A stretch of DNA of 64,000 nt from positions 6,944,001-7,008,000 of the forward strand of contig NZ_CP108081.1 in the NCBI RefSeq assembly GCF_036182465.1, written 5' to 3'. Both the position numbers and the translations under genes were made by a program. Of the stretch, positions 8,151 through 17,225 are shown in pieces. The DNA is from Streptomyces sp. NBC_00258. GTDB taxonomy: Bacteria > Actinomycetota > Actinomycetes > Streptomycetales > Streptomycetaceae. The first letter of the stretch is position 1, and each line of letters opens with the position of its first letter. The notes under the pieces were generated by a model. The model was given only the letters and a program-made list of their open reading frames with translations, was not told the DNA's origin and made no database searches.

Positions 8151-8963
8151 ATGCGCAATCCGGTCGGGCCGCTTCCCTCCTCCATCTACTGGCGACGGAG
8201 GGCCGTTCTCGTGTCCGTGGTCGCGGTGTTGGCGCTGTTGGTCACGTGGGTGGTGACCTCAAGTGGCGGGGGCGGCGGCAAGAACGACGCCGACGGGTCC
8301 AACGACAAGAACCCCACCGCCTCGATCACACCGGGCCCCTCCGGCTCCGATCCCGCGATCAGCCAAGCCCCGGGCGGGCGCGACGAGTCGGGCGACGAAG
8401 GCGACGGCGGTTCCGGGGGTTCTGGGGACTCCGGCGGTTCGGCGGGTTCCGGCGGCTCGGACGGTTCCACCTCCGGCGGCTCCGCCTCGGGCGGTGGCAG
8501 CGTGGACGACGGCGAGGGCGGCGGTGGCTCCGGCGACACGCTCCCGGCCGGTTCCAGCCTGCCCAACTGCACCGCCGGTGCCGTGAAGTTGACTGTGCGC
8601 AGCGTCAACAACGCGTACGCGCCCGGCGAGAAGCCCACCTTCGAACTGATCGCCAGAAACTCCTCGGGCAGCGACTGCAAGCTCGATCTCGGTCCGAAGA
8701 ACGCGGTCCTGACCATCACCCAGGCGGAAAGCGACGACGAGATCTGGTCCTCGGCCGACTGCCCGACGGGCGCCGCCACCATCCTCTTCCGCATCCCGGC
8801 CGACGACCGCGTCACCCACACCGTCCAGTGGAACCGCAAGTCCAGCGCCCCCGAGTGCGCCACCCCACCGGCCATCGCAGCAACAGCCGGAACCTACTTG
8901 GTAGAGGCCAAGGCCCCAGGCTTCACAAAGACCCAGACATCATTCGTCCTGAAGAAGGACTAG
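8151..8963 (+). CDS. Membrane-anchored protein with Gly/Ser linker and exported domain, function unknown
   Basis: 270 residues if it begins at the ATG at 8151 (MRNPVGPLPSS). An in-frame GTG at 8100 would add 17 residues. One transmembrane segment (about 15-36) is followed by a long Gly/Ser/Asp-rich linker (about 38-135). A C-terminal domain of about 130 residues has four Cys (NCTAG, SDCKLD, ADCPTG, PECATP), consistent with a disulfide-bonded beta-sandwich outside the cell. I recognise no enzyme motif. It is convergent with disA. The linker suggests the domain is held out into the wall. Confidence 0.75.
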   Translation: MRNPVGPLPSSIYWRRRAVLVSVVAVLALLVTWVVTSSGGGGGKNDADGSNDKNPTASITPGPSGSDPAISQAPGGRDESGDEGDGGSGGSGDSGGSAGSGGSDGSTSGGSASGGGSVDDGEGGGGSGDTLPAGSSLPNCTAGAVKLTVRSVNNAYAPGEKPTFELIARNSSGSDCKLDLGPKNAVLTITQAESDDEIWSSADCPTGAATILFRIPADDRVTHTVQWNRKSSAPECATPPAIAATAGTYLVEAKAPGFTKTQTSFVLKKD

Positions 8964-8972
8964 CACCCCGAA

Positions 8973-9165
8973 AGGGGCGCGGGGGAACGGCGCAGTCTTT
9001 CAGGGGCGCGAGGAACGGCGCGCTCAGCCCCCACTACCCAGGGGCGCGGGGAACGGCGCAATCTTTAGGGGCGCGGGGAACGGCGCGCTCAGCCCCCACT
9101 ACCCAGGGGCGCGGGGAACGGCGCAATCTTTAGGGGCGCGGGGAACGGCGCGACCAGCCCCCACC
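8973..9165 (+). repeat. Array of six family A repeat cores
   Basis: Six near-identical copies of AGGGGCGCGGGGAACGGCGC begin at about 8973, 9002, 9040, 9067, 9105 and 9132. They alternate between two tails (AATCTTT, and GCTCAGCCCCCACTACCC), giving a 65-base higher-order period. The array fills the convergent gap between the 8151 gene and disA. Confidence 0.85.
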
Positions 9166-9212
9166 AACCCGCACCAAAACACAAGGCCCGGCCCCGCCAA
9201 ACCGCCGGACGG

Positions 9213-10337
9213 CTACACGTACCGCTCGAGGATCGAAGACTCGGCCAACCGGGAAAGCCCCTCCCGCACACTACGAGCCCGAGCCTCCCCCACCCCATCC
9301 ACGGTCTGCAGATCATCCACGCTCGCGGCAAGAAGCTTCTGCAGCCCACCGAAGTGCTCGACAAGCCGGTCGATGATCGCCCCCGGCAACCGCGGCACCT
9401 TCGCCAGCAACCGGAACCCGCGGGGCGAAACGGCGGAGTCGAGCGCCTCGGGCGACCCGGTGTACCCCAACGCCCGAGCCACCGTCGGCAGTTCGAGAAG
9501 CTCCGCATGGGTGAGCGCGTCGAGCTCGAACAACGCCTCGTCGACGGTCCGCGACCGCTTGGCCGTCGGCTCGGGCACATAGTCCCGCACGACAAGCTCC
9601 CGCTCGGGCTCGACCCCGGCGATCAACTCGTCCAGCTGAAGCGCGAGCAACCGCCCGTCCGTGCCCAACTCGACCACGTACTCGGCGATCTCGGTCGCGA
9701 TGCGCCGCACCATCTCCAGCCGCTGGGCGACCGCCGACACGTCCCGGACGGTGACCAGGTCCTCGATCTCGAGGGCCGACAACGTGCCCGCGACCTCGTC
9801 GAGGCGGAGCTTGTACCGCTCCAGCGTGGCCAGGGCCTGGTTCGCGCGGGAGAGGATCGCGGCCGAGTCCTCCAGGACCCGCCGCTGCCCGTCCACGTAC
9901 AGCGCGATCAGCCGCATGGACTGGGAGACGGAGACGACGGGGAAGCCGACCTGCTTGCTCACCCGGTCCGCCGTGCGGTGACGGGTACCGGTCTCCTCCG
10001 TCGGAATGGTGGGGTCGGGCACCAGCTGCACACCGGCCCGCAGGATCTTGGTGATGTCCTTGTCGACGATGATGCCGCCGTCGAGCTTGCACAGCTCGCG
10101 CAGCCGGGTCGCCGTGAACTCCACGTCCAGCACGAAACCGCCGCTGCACATCGCCTCGACGGTCTTGTCCCAGCCGAGCACGATGAGCCCGCCGGTGTTG
10201 CCGCGGAGAATTCGCTCCAGGCCGTCACGCAGCCCTGTGCCGGGTGCCACGGCGCTGAGTGAGGTGCGCATCAGGCCATCGGCACCGGAACTCCCGGCGG
10301 ACTTGCCGGGAACTGCTGCCCGGTCGTTGGCTGCCAC
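9213..10337 (-). CDS. disA: DNA-integrity scanning diadenylate cyclase DisA
   Basis: 374 residues. The N-terminal DAC domain (about 25-150) makes c-di-AMP from two ATP. The catalytic motifs are KLDGGIIVDKD (DGG in place of the usual DGA) and GTRHRTADR. A helical spine and C-terminal helix-hairpin-helix domain (LPGAIIDRLVEHFGGLQKL, then VDGVGEARARSVREGL) bind branched DNA. The start is GTG at 10337 with GGAGGAG upstream. It lies 70 bases after radA, probably in one operon; radA-disA pairing is common in Gram-positives. In Streptomyces, c-di-AMP affects osmotic balance and germination. Confidence 0.94.
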   Translation of the reverse strand: MAANDRAAVPGKSAGSSGADGLMRTSLSAVAPGTGLRDGLERILRGNTGGLIVLGWDKTVEAMCSGGFVLDVEFTATRLRELCKLDGGIIVDKDITKILRAGVQLVPDPTIPTEETGTRHRTADRVSKQVGFPVVSVSQSMRLIALYVDGQRRVLEDSAAILSRANQALATLERYKLRLDEVAGTLSALEIEDLVTVRDVSAVAQRLEMVRRIATEIAEYVVELGTDGRLLALQLDELIAGVEPERELVVRDYVPEPTAKRSRTVDEALFELDALTHAELLELPTVARALGYTGSPEALDSAVSPRGFRLLAKVPRLPGAIIDRLVEHFGGLQKLLAASVDDLQTVDGVGEARARSVREGLSRLAESSILERYV

Positions 10338-10407
10338 TGCACTCCTCCGGTCGCAGGTGTCTGGGGGCGCCCTGAGTTCGTACGGACGGGCGAGACCTGG
10401 GCAAAGT

Positions 10408-11817
10408 CTACCGGCGCTCTTCCTCGTCCCGTGGGGCCTCTCGCCGACGCGACCTCGGGAGGACCCTCAGCGCGTCCCCCATGTCGGCGACTTCCAGGAC
10501 CTTCATGCCGGGAGGGATCTTGCCCGGATCGCTCGGAACAAGGGCGTGGGTGAAGCCCAGACGATGGGCTTCGGCGAGTCTGCGCTGGACGCCCGTGACC
10601 CGTCTGACCTCGCCCGCGAGGCCCACTTCGCCGATCGCGACGAGGTTCTTGGGCAGCGGGGTGTCGCTCGCGGCGCTGGCCAGCGCGAGCGCGATCGCGA
10701 GGTCCGCGGCGGGCTCGGTGAGCTTCACGCCGCCGACCGTCGCGGTGTAGATGTCCCGCTTCCCGATGGCGCTGATCCGGCCGCGCTGCTCCAGAACGGC
10801 GAGCATCATCTGGACCCGGGAGGTCTCCAGACCGGAGGTCGTGCGCCTCGGGGTGGGGATCTGGGTGTCCACGGTGAGCGCCTGGACCTCGGCCACCAGG
10901 GGGCGGCGGCCTTCCAGGGTGACGGTCAGACAGGTGCCGGGGACGGGCTCGGCCCGGCGGGTCAGGAACAGACCGCTCGGGTCGGTCAGCCCCGTGATGC
11001 CCTCGTCGTGCAGCTCGAAGCAGCCGACCTCGTCCGTCGTCCCGTAACGGTTCTTGACGCCTCGTACGAGCCTGAGGCGCGCGTGCCGGTCGCCCTCGAA
11101 GCTCAGGACGACGTCCACGAGATGCTCCAGGAGACGCGGTCCCGCGATGGCGCCGTCCTTGGTGACATGGCCCACCAGCAGGGTGGCCATGCCGCGCTCC
11201 TTGGAGGCACGGATCAGGGCCCCGGCCACCTCACGCACCTGGGACATGCCTCCGGGGGCGCCGTCGATCTCCGGAGAGGCCACCGTCTGCACGGAGTCGA
11301 CGATGAGCAGGGACGGCTTCACCGCGTCCAAGTGACCGAGGACCGCGGCCAGATCCGTCTCCGCCGCCAGAAACAGGTGGTCGTCGATCGCCTTGATGCG
11401 GTCGGCGCGCAGCCTGACCTGGCTCGCCGACTCCTCACCCGTGATGTAGAGCGTGCGGTGCTCGTCGCTGGCCGCCTTGGCCGCCACGTCCAGCAGCAGC
11501 GTGGACTTGCCGACGCCCGGCTCGCCCGCCACGAGTACGACCGCGCCCGGTACGAGCCCGCCGCCGAGCACCCGGTCCAGCTCGGGCACGCCGGTCGAGC
11601 GTGCGGTCGCCTGCCGGCCGTCGACCTGGCCGATGGGCAGCGCGGACGTGGTGACCCGGCCGGGGGCCGTCGTACGCACCGCGGGCGCGCCGTACTCGTC
11701 GATCGTCCCCCACGCATGGCATTCGGGGCAGCGGCCGAGCCACTTGGCCGCCTGCCAGCCGCACTCGGTGCAGCGGTAGGACGGCCGGTCCTTCGCGGTC
11801 TTCGTACGGGCAGCCAT
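10408..11817 (-). CDS. radA: DNA repair ATPase RadA/Sms
   Basis: 469 residues from the ATG at 11817 (MAARTKTAK). Order: N-terminal zinc finger (CTECGW and CPEC, about 15-32); RecA-like ATPase with Walker A GEPGVGKSTLL and Walker B LLIVDSVQT; the RadA-specific KNRYG motif; and a C-terminal Lon-like domain. It promotes branch migration and processing of recombination intermediates. It is first in a likely radA-disA operon. In B. subtilis, RadA modulates DisA activity, so pairing may have functional meaning here too. Confidence 0.95.
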   Translation of the reverse strand: MAARTKTAKDRPSYRCTECGWQAAKWLGRCPECHAWGTIDEYGAPAVRTTAPGRVTTSALPIGQVDGRQATARSTGVPELDRVLGGGLVPGAVVLVAGEPGVGKSTLLLDVAAKAASDEHRTLYITGEESASQVRLRADRIKAIDDHLFLAAETDLAAVLGHLDAVKPSLLIVDSVQTVASPEIDGAPGGMSQVREVAGALIRASKERGMATLLVGHVTKDGAIAGPRLLEHLVDVVLSFEGDRHARLRLVRGVKNRYGTTDEVGCFELHDEGITGLTDPSGLFLTRRAEPVPGTCLTVTLEGRRPLVAEVQALTVDTQIPTPRRTTSGLETSRVQMMLAVLEQRGRISAIGKRDIYTATVGGVKLTEPAADLAIALALASAASDTPLPKNLVAIGEVGLAGEVRRVTGVQRRLAEAHRLGFTHALVPSDPGKIPPGMKVLEVADMGDALRVLPRSRRREAPRDEEERR

Positions 11818-12036
11818 GACACGAACCGTAACCGCCCTCACTGACGGCGCGATGCCGGTCCTTTCCGCGCCCGATGCCGATAACCGGGCACCCTTCGCAA
11901 ACCGGCCACGACTCGTCAGGAACACGCCATGGAATTCAGGGTTCCTGTCCCCTTATGAGGGATCGTTTCACCCGTACGGATTAAATGTGCGCAAGCAGGA
12001 AGAAGGGGCCACCGCCCGGCCCCTACGGTCGCACGG

Positions 12037-13920
12037 GTGATGAGCCGCAGTCCCGAGACCTCGACCCGCACCACCAGCGCACACCGGGCGCACCGCGAGG
12101 CGCGCGACCGGGCGGCGGCGCGCACGCTGGCGCAGTGCCCGCCTCCGCGCTACGAGCCGTACCTGGACGGTCTGTTCACCTACTGCCTGTCCGTGCTGTG
12201 CGACCACGACACGGCGACCGCCGCCCTCGGAGACGTTCTCGCGCTGGCCGAACGCCGCGGCCAGCGCGGCCCGGAGGCGCCCGACGACCGCAGGGCATGG
12301 CTGTACGCCCTCGCCCGCTGGTCGTGCCTGCGCAAGCTCGCCGAGGCCAAGCAGAAACGTCATGGCGCCCATGCGCTGGGACGTTCCGAGGGTGCGCACG
12401 CCTCCGGCCGCCCCCAAGGTGCGTACGCCGGCGTCCACCGCGCCGCCGCCGCGGTCGCCGACCGCCCCGGCGGCCAGACAACAGACCGGGCGGCAGACCG
12501 TACAGCCGACCGCACAACCGACCGGCCCTCGGACCGGGCCGCGGACTCGACCGCCGACCTCCTCGCCGCCGCCGAGGAGGACCGTCGCCGTCGTGAACTC
12601 GCCCTGCTGGCCTGGCCGGAGGCCGCCGGTACGACGCCCGAACAGCGTGAGGCGCTCGAACTGGCCGTACGGCACCAGCTCGCCGCGCACGAGGTCGCCG
12701 CCGTCCTCGGCATGGACCTGGCCGCCGCCCGCGAACTCCTGGCGACGGCCGCCTGCGAGGTCGAGCGCACGCGCGCGGCCCTCGCCGTCGTCGAGACCGG
12801 CACCTGTCCGGGAGTCAGCCGGCTCACCGGAGACAACCACCTCGTCCTCAGCACGGCCCTGCGCCGCGAACTGGTCCGGCACGTCGACGACTGCCCGCGC
12901 TGTCGCCGTACCGCGGAGCGCGCGGTCCCCGGCTCCTGGCCCGGCACCAGCGTCACGCCCGCCGCGCTGCCCGTACTCGAAGCCCCGCGCGCGGCCCTCC
13001 ACAGGGCGATGACGCACGTCCCACGCGCGCGGGGCGGCGGCCCGCGCTTCGACCGGCGCGGTTTCCCGATGGACCCCAAGGACCGCGCGGCCCGTCGTGA
13101 CCGCCTCCGCGCGCGTGCCGTCACCACCACCGTCGTCGCCACCGTCGTGGCGGCACCCGTACTCGCTCTGTGGGCGGCCTACCGAGGCGCACCCCTCACC
13201 GGCGAGGGAACGGACGGCCGCCCGGTCACCGCGAACGAGGCGCACGGCCCCGACGGACTCGGCGGCGAGGGGCCCGGCTACGAGAACGCCGGCAACGCCA
13301 GCACCAGGCCCGACCCCCGCTTCACCCGGGGCGGCGACTCGCCTGACGTCTCCGTGGAAGTCATCGGAGTGGCCTCGGGACAACAGAAAACCGGCCTCTC
13401 CGTAGAGGCCGGTTCCAGCGGCGACACGACGCTGATCACCCTCACGGCGACCGGGAGTTCACCGGTCCACTGGTCCGCGCACACCGGAGCGTCCTGGCTC
13501 TACCTCAGCCAGTCGTCCGGAACGCTGGAGCCCGGCGAGTCATTGACGATCAAGGTGTACGTCGATCATCTGCGCGAGCCGATCGGTCGCTGGAGCGCGA
13601 GCGTGTCGGTGGCACCCGCGGGCGCGGTGGTCACGATCGACGGCTACGGGACGGCGGGCCCGAGCCCGACGCATCCGGGGCCCCGCCCGGATCCGCCCGC
13701 GCCGACACCGACCCATCCCGGTCCGACCGGCCCGGGGCCCGACCCGGAGCCCACGCCGAGCGATCCGCCGCCGTCCAGTCCCGATCCCGAGCCCACGCCC
13801 AGCGACACGGCTCCGTCGGACCCGGAGCCGGAACCCCCGCCGGAGTCCTCCGGAGGTTCTACGCCGCCGCCCAGTGGTACTCCGAGTGACAGTGGCGACC
13901 CGAGCCCGTCGGAGGGCTGA
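12037..13920 (+). CDS. Sigma-factor-like / zinc-anti-sigma-like / BACON-like fusion protein
   Basis: 627 residues; function unknown. Residues 38-104 resemble ECF sigma region 2 (DGLFTYCLSVLCDHDTATAA, then RRAWLYALARWSCLRKL). Residues about 185-252 resemble region 4 (TTPEQREALELAVRH, HEVAAVLGMDLAAARELL). Between them is a low-complexity run of DR repeats (about 149-172). H282, C286 and C289 form the HxxxCxxC motif of zinc anti-sigma domains. A transmembrane helix (about 361-382) leads outside to a domain at about 445-540 containing ASWLYLSQSSGTLEPGES, which looks like a BACON carbohydrate/mucin-binding domain. A Pro-rich tail follows. The start is GTG 12037 or ATG 12040. It may be a membrane-tethered signalling protein whose sigma part is degenerate or released by cleavage (inference). 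Confidence 0.7.
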   Translation: MMSRSPETSTRTTSAHRAHREARDRAAARTLAQCPPPRYEPYLDGLFTYCLSVLCDHDTATAALGDVLALAERRGQRGPEAPDDRRAWLYALARWSCLRKLAEAKQKRHGAHALGRSEGAHASGRPQGAYAGVHRAAAAVADRPGGQTTDRAADRTADRTTDRPSDRAADSTADLLAAAEEDRRRRELALLAWPEAAGTTPEQREALELAVRHQLAAHEVAAVLGMDLAAARELLATAACEVERTRAALAVVETGTCPGVSRLTGDNHLVLSTALRRELVRHVDDCPRCRRTAERAVPGSWPGTSVTPAALPVLEAPRAALHRAMTHVPRARGGGPRFDRRGFPMDPKDRAARRDRLRARAVTTTVVATVVAAPVLALWAAYRGAPLTGEGTDGRPVTANEAHGPDGLGGEGPGYENAGNASTRPDPRFTRGGDSPDVSVEVIGVASGQQKTGLSVEAGSSGDTTLITLTATGSSPVHWSAHTGASWLYLSQSSGTLEPGESLTIKVYVDHLREPIGRWSASVSVAPAGAVVTIDGYGTAGPSPTHPGPRPDPPAPTPTHPGPTGPGPDPEPTPSDPPPSSPDPEPTPSDTAPSDPEPEPPPESSGGSTPPPSGTPSDSGDPSPSEG

Positions 13921-13956
13921 ACGCTTCCGCCGGCCGGTCCTCGTCCGCGAGCAGTC

Positions 13957-13987
13957 GTGGGCCGGTCGCGCAGTTCCCCGCGCCCCT
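13957..13987 (-). repeat. Family A repeat between convergent genes
   Basis: A single copy with the GCGCAGTTCCCCGCGCCCCT core in the 97-base convergent gap between the fusion gene and the Cys-rich gene. It is placed where a terminator would be expected. Confidence 0.75.
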
Positions 13988-14017
13988 GACGGGGCGCTGG
14001 CCCTTACGGGGCGGCGC

Positions 14018-14872
14018 CTATTTGCCGACGGGGTCCGCCGGATGCGGAGCCAGCAACGGCAGCTGGGACGCCAGGCGCTCCTCGCAGAGCTCCACCAGGC
14101 GGTCGTAGCCGGCCTTGCCCATCAGCTCGATCAGTTCCGGCCGGTACGAGACGTAGACCGGGTCGCCCGCGCCGTGCGCCGAGGTCGCCGACGTGCACCA
14201 CCAGTGCAGGTCGTGCCCGCCCGGACCCCATCCGCGGCGGTCGTACTCGCCGATCGAGACCTGGAGCACCCGGGTGTCGTCGGGCCGGTCGATCCACTCG
14301 TACGTACGCCGGACCGGCAGCTGCCAGCAGACGTCCGGCTTGGTCTCCAGGGGCTCGCGGCCCTCCTTGACGGCCAGGATGTGCAGCGAGCAGCCCGCGC
14401 CGCCCGCGAAGCCCGGCCGGTTCTGGAAGATGCACGAGCCCTGGTACGGCCGGGTCTGCCGGTCGCCGTCCTCGTCCTTCGAGACCCAGCCGGTCTCGGT
14501 CCCCACCTCGTGGTTCTGCCACATCTCCGGCGTGAGCCTCGCCACATGCCCGGCGACGCGCTTCTCGTCCTCCTCGTCCGAGAAGTGGGCGCCCAGCGTG
14601 CAGCACCCGTCGTCCGCGCGGCCCGCCTGGATTCCCTGGCAGCCGCTTCCGAAGATGCAGTTCCAGCGAGAGGTCAGCCATGTCAGATCGCAGCGGAAGA
14701 TCTGTTCGTCGTCGGCCGGATCCGGGAACTCCACCCACGCACGCGCGAAGTCGAGCCCCTTCTCGTCGCCCTGCTTGGGGAGATCCGGGGACTTCTTGGA
14801 CTTGGCCGCGCCCTTGGCGGACTTGGCGGACGCTGCCGACTTGTCGGGCTTTGCCTTTTTCGTCTTTGGCAC
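14018..14872 (-). CDS. Cysteine-rich protein, possible metal or Fe-S binding (DUF3109-like)
   Basis: 284 residues from GTG 14872 (protein begins VPKTKKAKPDK). A Lys/Ala-rich head of about 40 residues precedes a domain with clustered Cys: FRCDLTW, NCIFGSGCQG, DGCCTLGAHF, GSCIFQNRPG, AGCSLHI and DVCWQLP. This pattern resembles proteins thought to bind iron or zinc through multiple Cys, such as the DUF3109 group. The family assignment is from memory and not certain. It is divergent from the Ppx-type phosphatase, 71 bases away. No catalytic motif is recognised. Confidence 0.65.
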   Translation of the reverse strand: MPKTKKAKPDKSAASAKSAKGAAKSKKSPDLPKQGDEKGLDFARAWVEFPDPADDEQIFRCDLTWLTSRWNCIFGSGCQGIQAGRADDGCCTLGAHFSDEEDEKRVAGHVARLTPEMWQNHEVGTETGWVSKDEDGDRQTRPYQGSCIFQNRPGFAGGAGCSLHILAVKEGREPLETKPDVCWQLPVRRTYEWIDRPDDTRVLQVSIGEYDRRGWGPGGHDLHWWCTSATSAHGAGDPVYVSYRPELIELMGKAGYDRLVELCEERLASQLPLLAPHPADPVGK

Positions 14873-14943
14873 GAGTCCAGGGTAAGTGGCCGGGAAGCCA
14901 TCCGGGGACTGCTGGGCGTTCCGCGCGCAGTAGCGTTCCGTAC

Positions 14944-15876
14944 ATGAGACTCGGTGTCCTCGACGTGGGATCGAACACGGTGCATCTGCTGGTGGTGGAT
15001 GCACACCCCGGCGCGCGCCCGCTGCCCGCGCACTCGCACAAGGCGGAGCTGCGGCTCGCCCAACTCCTCGACGAGAGCGGCGCGATCGATTCTGTAGGAG
15101 TCGACAAACTGATCGCCGTTGTCCAGGAGGCGCTGGAGGCCGCCGAGGACAAGGGCGTCGAGGACCTGCTGCCGTTCGCGACCTCCGCCGTGCGGGAGGC
15201 CAGCAACGCCGACGACGTACTGGCCCGGGTGCGCGCCGAGACCGGCGTCGAGCTCCAGGTCCTCACCGGCGCGGAGGAGGCGCGGCTCACGTTCCTGGCC
15301 GCCCGCCGCTGGTTCGGCTGGTCGGCGGGGAAGCTGCTCGTCCTCGACATCGGCGGCGGCTCGCTGGAGATCGCGTACGGCATCGACGAGGAGCCGGACG
15401 CGGCGGCCTCGCTGCCGCTGGGCGCGGGCCGGCTGACCGCGGGCTGGCTGCCGAACGATCCCGCTGACCCGGCGGACATCAAGGCCCTGCGCCGCCATGT
15501 GCGGGCCCAGATCGCCCGTACGGTCGGCGAGTTCAGCCGCTTCGGCGCCCCCGACCACGTGGTCGCGACCTCCAAGACCTTCCGGCAGCTCGCCCGTATC
15601 GCGGGGGCCGCCCGCTCGGCCGACGGCCTGTACGTCCAGCGCGAGCTCAAGCGCCGCTCCCTGGAGGACTGGGTCCCACGCCTCGCCTCCATGACCACCG
15701 CCGAACGCGCCGAACTCCCCGGCGTCTCCGAGGGCCGCGCCAACCAGCTCCTCGCCGGCGCCATCGTCGCCGCCGGCGCCATGGACCTCTTCGGCGTAGA
15801 AACCCTGGAAATCTGCCCCTGGGCCCTGAGAGAGGGCGTAATCCTCCGAACCCTGGACCAGATGGCGACCCCGTAG
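14944..15876 (+). CDS. Ppx/GppA-family phosphatase (exopolyphosphatase-like)
   Basis: 310 residues from the ATG at 14944. It has the actin-like ASKHA phosphate loops LDVGSNTVHLLV (about 5-16) and LDIGGGSLEIAYG (about 135-147). The family hydrolyses polyphosphate or pppGpp. The length matches the short, two-domain actinobacterial Ppx proteins, without the extra C-terminal domains of E. coli Ppx. The last segment, LEICPWALREGVIL, is the usual family terminus. Substrate choice between polyphosphate and pppGpp cannot be read from sequence. Confidence 0.87.
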   Translation: MRLGVLDVGSNTVHLLVVDAHPGARPLPAHSHKAELRLAQLLDESGAIDSVGVDKLIAVVQEALEAAEDKGVEDLLPFATSAVREASNADDVLARVRAETGVELQVLTGAEEARLTFLAARRWFGWSAGKLLVLDIGGGSLEIAYGIDEEPDAAASLPLGAGRLTAGWLPNDPADPADIKALRRHVRAQIARTVGEFSRFGAPDHVVATSKTFRQLARIAGAARSADGLYVQRELKRRSLEDWVPRLASMTTAERAELPGVSEGRANQLLAGAIVAAGAMDLFGVETLEICPWALREGVILRTLDQMATP

Positions 15877-15918
15877 CCCCCCGAACCCGCCCGGGGACCC
15901 AGCACCAGTCGCAATCTC

Positions 15919-16245
15919 TCGGGGGCGCGGAAGCCGGGGACGCGGGCAACGGCGCAGTCTTCGGGCGCACGGGGAACGACGCAGTCTTTCGCGGCGCGAG
16001 GAACGGTGCAGCCTCTTGGGGGCACGGGGAACGACGCCGCCTCTTGGGGGCGCGGGGAACTGCGCAATCTTTTAGGGGCGCGGGGAACGGCGCGAGCAAC
16101 CCAAGCCGGCCGTCACCCGACACACGACCTCAGCCCCACCCCCCCAGGGGCGCGGGGAACGGCGCGAGCAACCCGAACCGACCCGCACCCGACACACGCC
16201 CCGATCCCACCCCCCCGGGGCACCCAGAGTCGCGGGGAACTGCGC
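15919..16245 (+). repeat. Degenerate array of family A repeats in a 524-base gap
   Basis: The gap between the phosphatase and the isomerase (15877-16400) holds about eight copies of the family A core at varied spacing, for example GGGGCGCGGGGAACTGCGC near 16037 and GGGGCGCGGGGAACGGCGCG near 16076 and 16148. Copies decay toward both ends (GGGGAACGACGC, GAGGAACGGTGC). From about 16250 to 16400 the DNA is C-rich, simple and without a recognisable gene. The isomerase promoter must lie there. Confidence 0.8.
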
Positions 16246-16400
16246 GACAAGCCACACCCACCCCTCACCCAACCCGCACCCACCCACGAACCGAATCCCC
16301 AACGGCAACCAGCCACCCCGACCAGCCCCCCGACCGTCACCCCCCGGCCAAAGCCCCCCACCCGAACACAACCACCAGAGCCACCCCGTAACCTGTCCCC

Positions 16401-17225
16401 GTGGCAGAACCAGTCGTGCGCATCCCGGATGCGAAGGTCGCACTGTCCACGGCCTCCGTGTACCCGGAGTCGACGGCAACGGCCTTCGAGATCGCCGCAC
16501 GCCTCGGCTACGACGGCGTCGAGGTCATGGTGTGGACCGACCCCGTCAGCCAGGACATCGAGGCCCTCCGCCGCCTCAGCGACTACCACCAGGTCCCGAT
16601 CCTCGCGATCCACGCCCCCTGCCTGCTCATCACCCAGCGCGTCTGGTCCACCGACCCGTGGACCAAGCTCCAGCGCGCCCAGGCGGCGGCCGAGAAACTC
16701 GGTGCGAGCACGGTCGTCGTACACCCCCCTTTCCGCTGGCAGCGCCAGTACGCGCGTGACTTCGTCACCGGGATCTGGCGGATGGCGAACGAGACGGACG
16801 TACGGTTCGCCGTCGAAAACATGTACCCCTGGCGTTACCGCGACCGCGAGATGCTTGCCTACGCCCCCGACTGGGACGTCACGAAGGAGGACTACCGCCA
16901 CTTCACGATCGATCTCAGCCACACGGCGACCGCCCGCTCGGACGCGCTTCAGATGATCGACCGCATGAGCGACCGCCTCGGCCATGTCCACCTCGCCGAC
17001 GGCAACGGCTCCAACAAGGACGAGCACCTCGTCCCCGGCCGCGGCACACAGCCCTGCGCCGAGCTGCTGGAACGCCTCGCCCTGTCCGGCTTCGACGGCC
17101 ACGTCGTCATCGAGGTCAACACCCGCCGGGCCATGTCCAGCGCCGAACGCGAGGCCGACCTGGCGGAGGCCCTCGCCTTCACCCGGCTCCACCTGGCCTC
17201 GGCCGTACGGGTCCCGCGCTCGTGA
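16401..17225 (+). CDS. Sugar phosphate isomerase/epimerase (xylose isomerase-like TIM barrel)
   Basis: 274 residues, GTG start. It has the AP-endonuclease-2 / xylose-isomerase-like barrel pattern: LGYDGVEVMVW near 35, ILAIHAPCLL, VVVHPPFRWQ, VRFAVENMYPW, IDLSHTATA, LGHVHLADG, and a final HVVIEVNTRR strand. The His, Glu and Asp at strand ends fit a divalent-metal site. The substrate is unknown. The stop overlaps the next gene's start as GTGA, so it is coupled to a TetR regulator. Confidence 0.82.
   Translation: MAEPVVRIPDAKVALSTASVYPESTATAFEIAARLGYDGVEVMVWTDPVSQDIEALRRLSDYHQVPILAIHAPCLLITQRVWSTDPWTKLQRAQAAAEKLGASTVVVHPPFRWQRQYARDFVTGIWRMANETDVRFAVENMYPWRYRDREMLAYAPDWDVTKEDYRHFTIDLSHTATARSDALQMIDRMSDRLGHVHLADGNGSNKDEHLVPGRGTQPCAELLERLALSGFDGHVVIEVNTRRAMSSAEREADLAEALAFTRLHLASAVRVPRS

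Noticed and set aside
8973..9165. Family A array as an insertion sequence
   Set aside because: No transposase reading frame, no terminal inverted repeats bounding a coding region, and no target duplication seen.
15919..16245. Family A array as a CRISPR array
   Set aside because: Spacing between cores is irregular, intervening sequences are themselves repeat-derived, and there are no cas genes.
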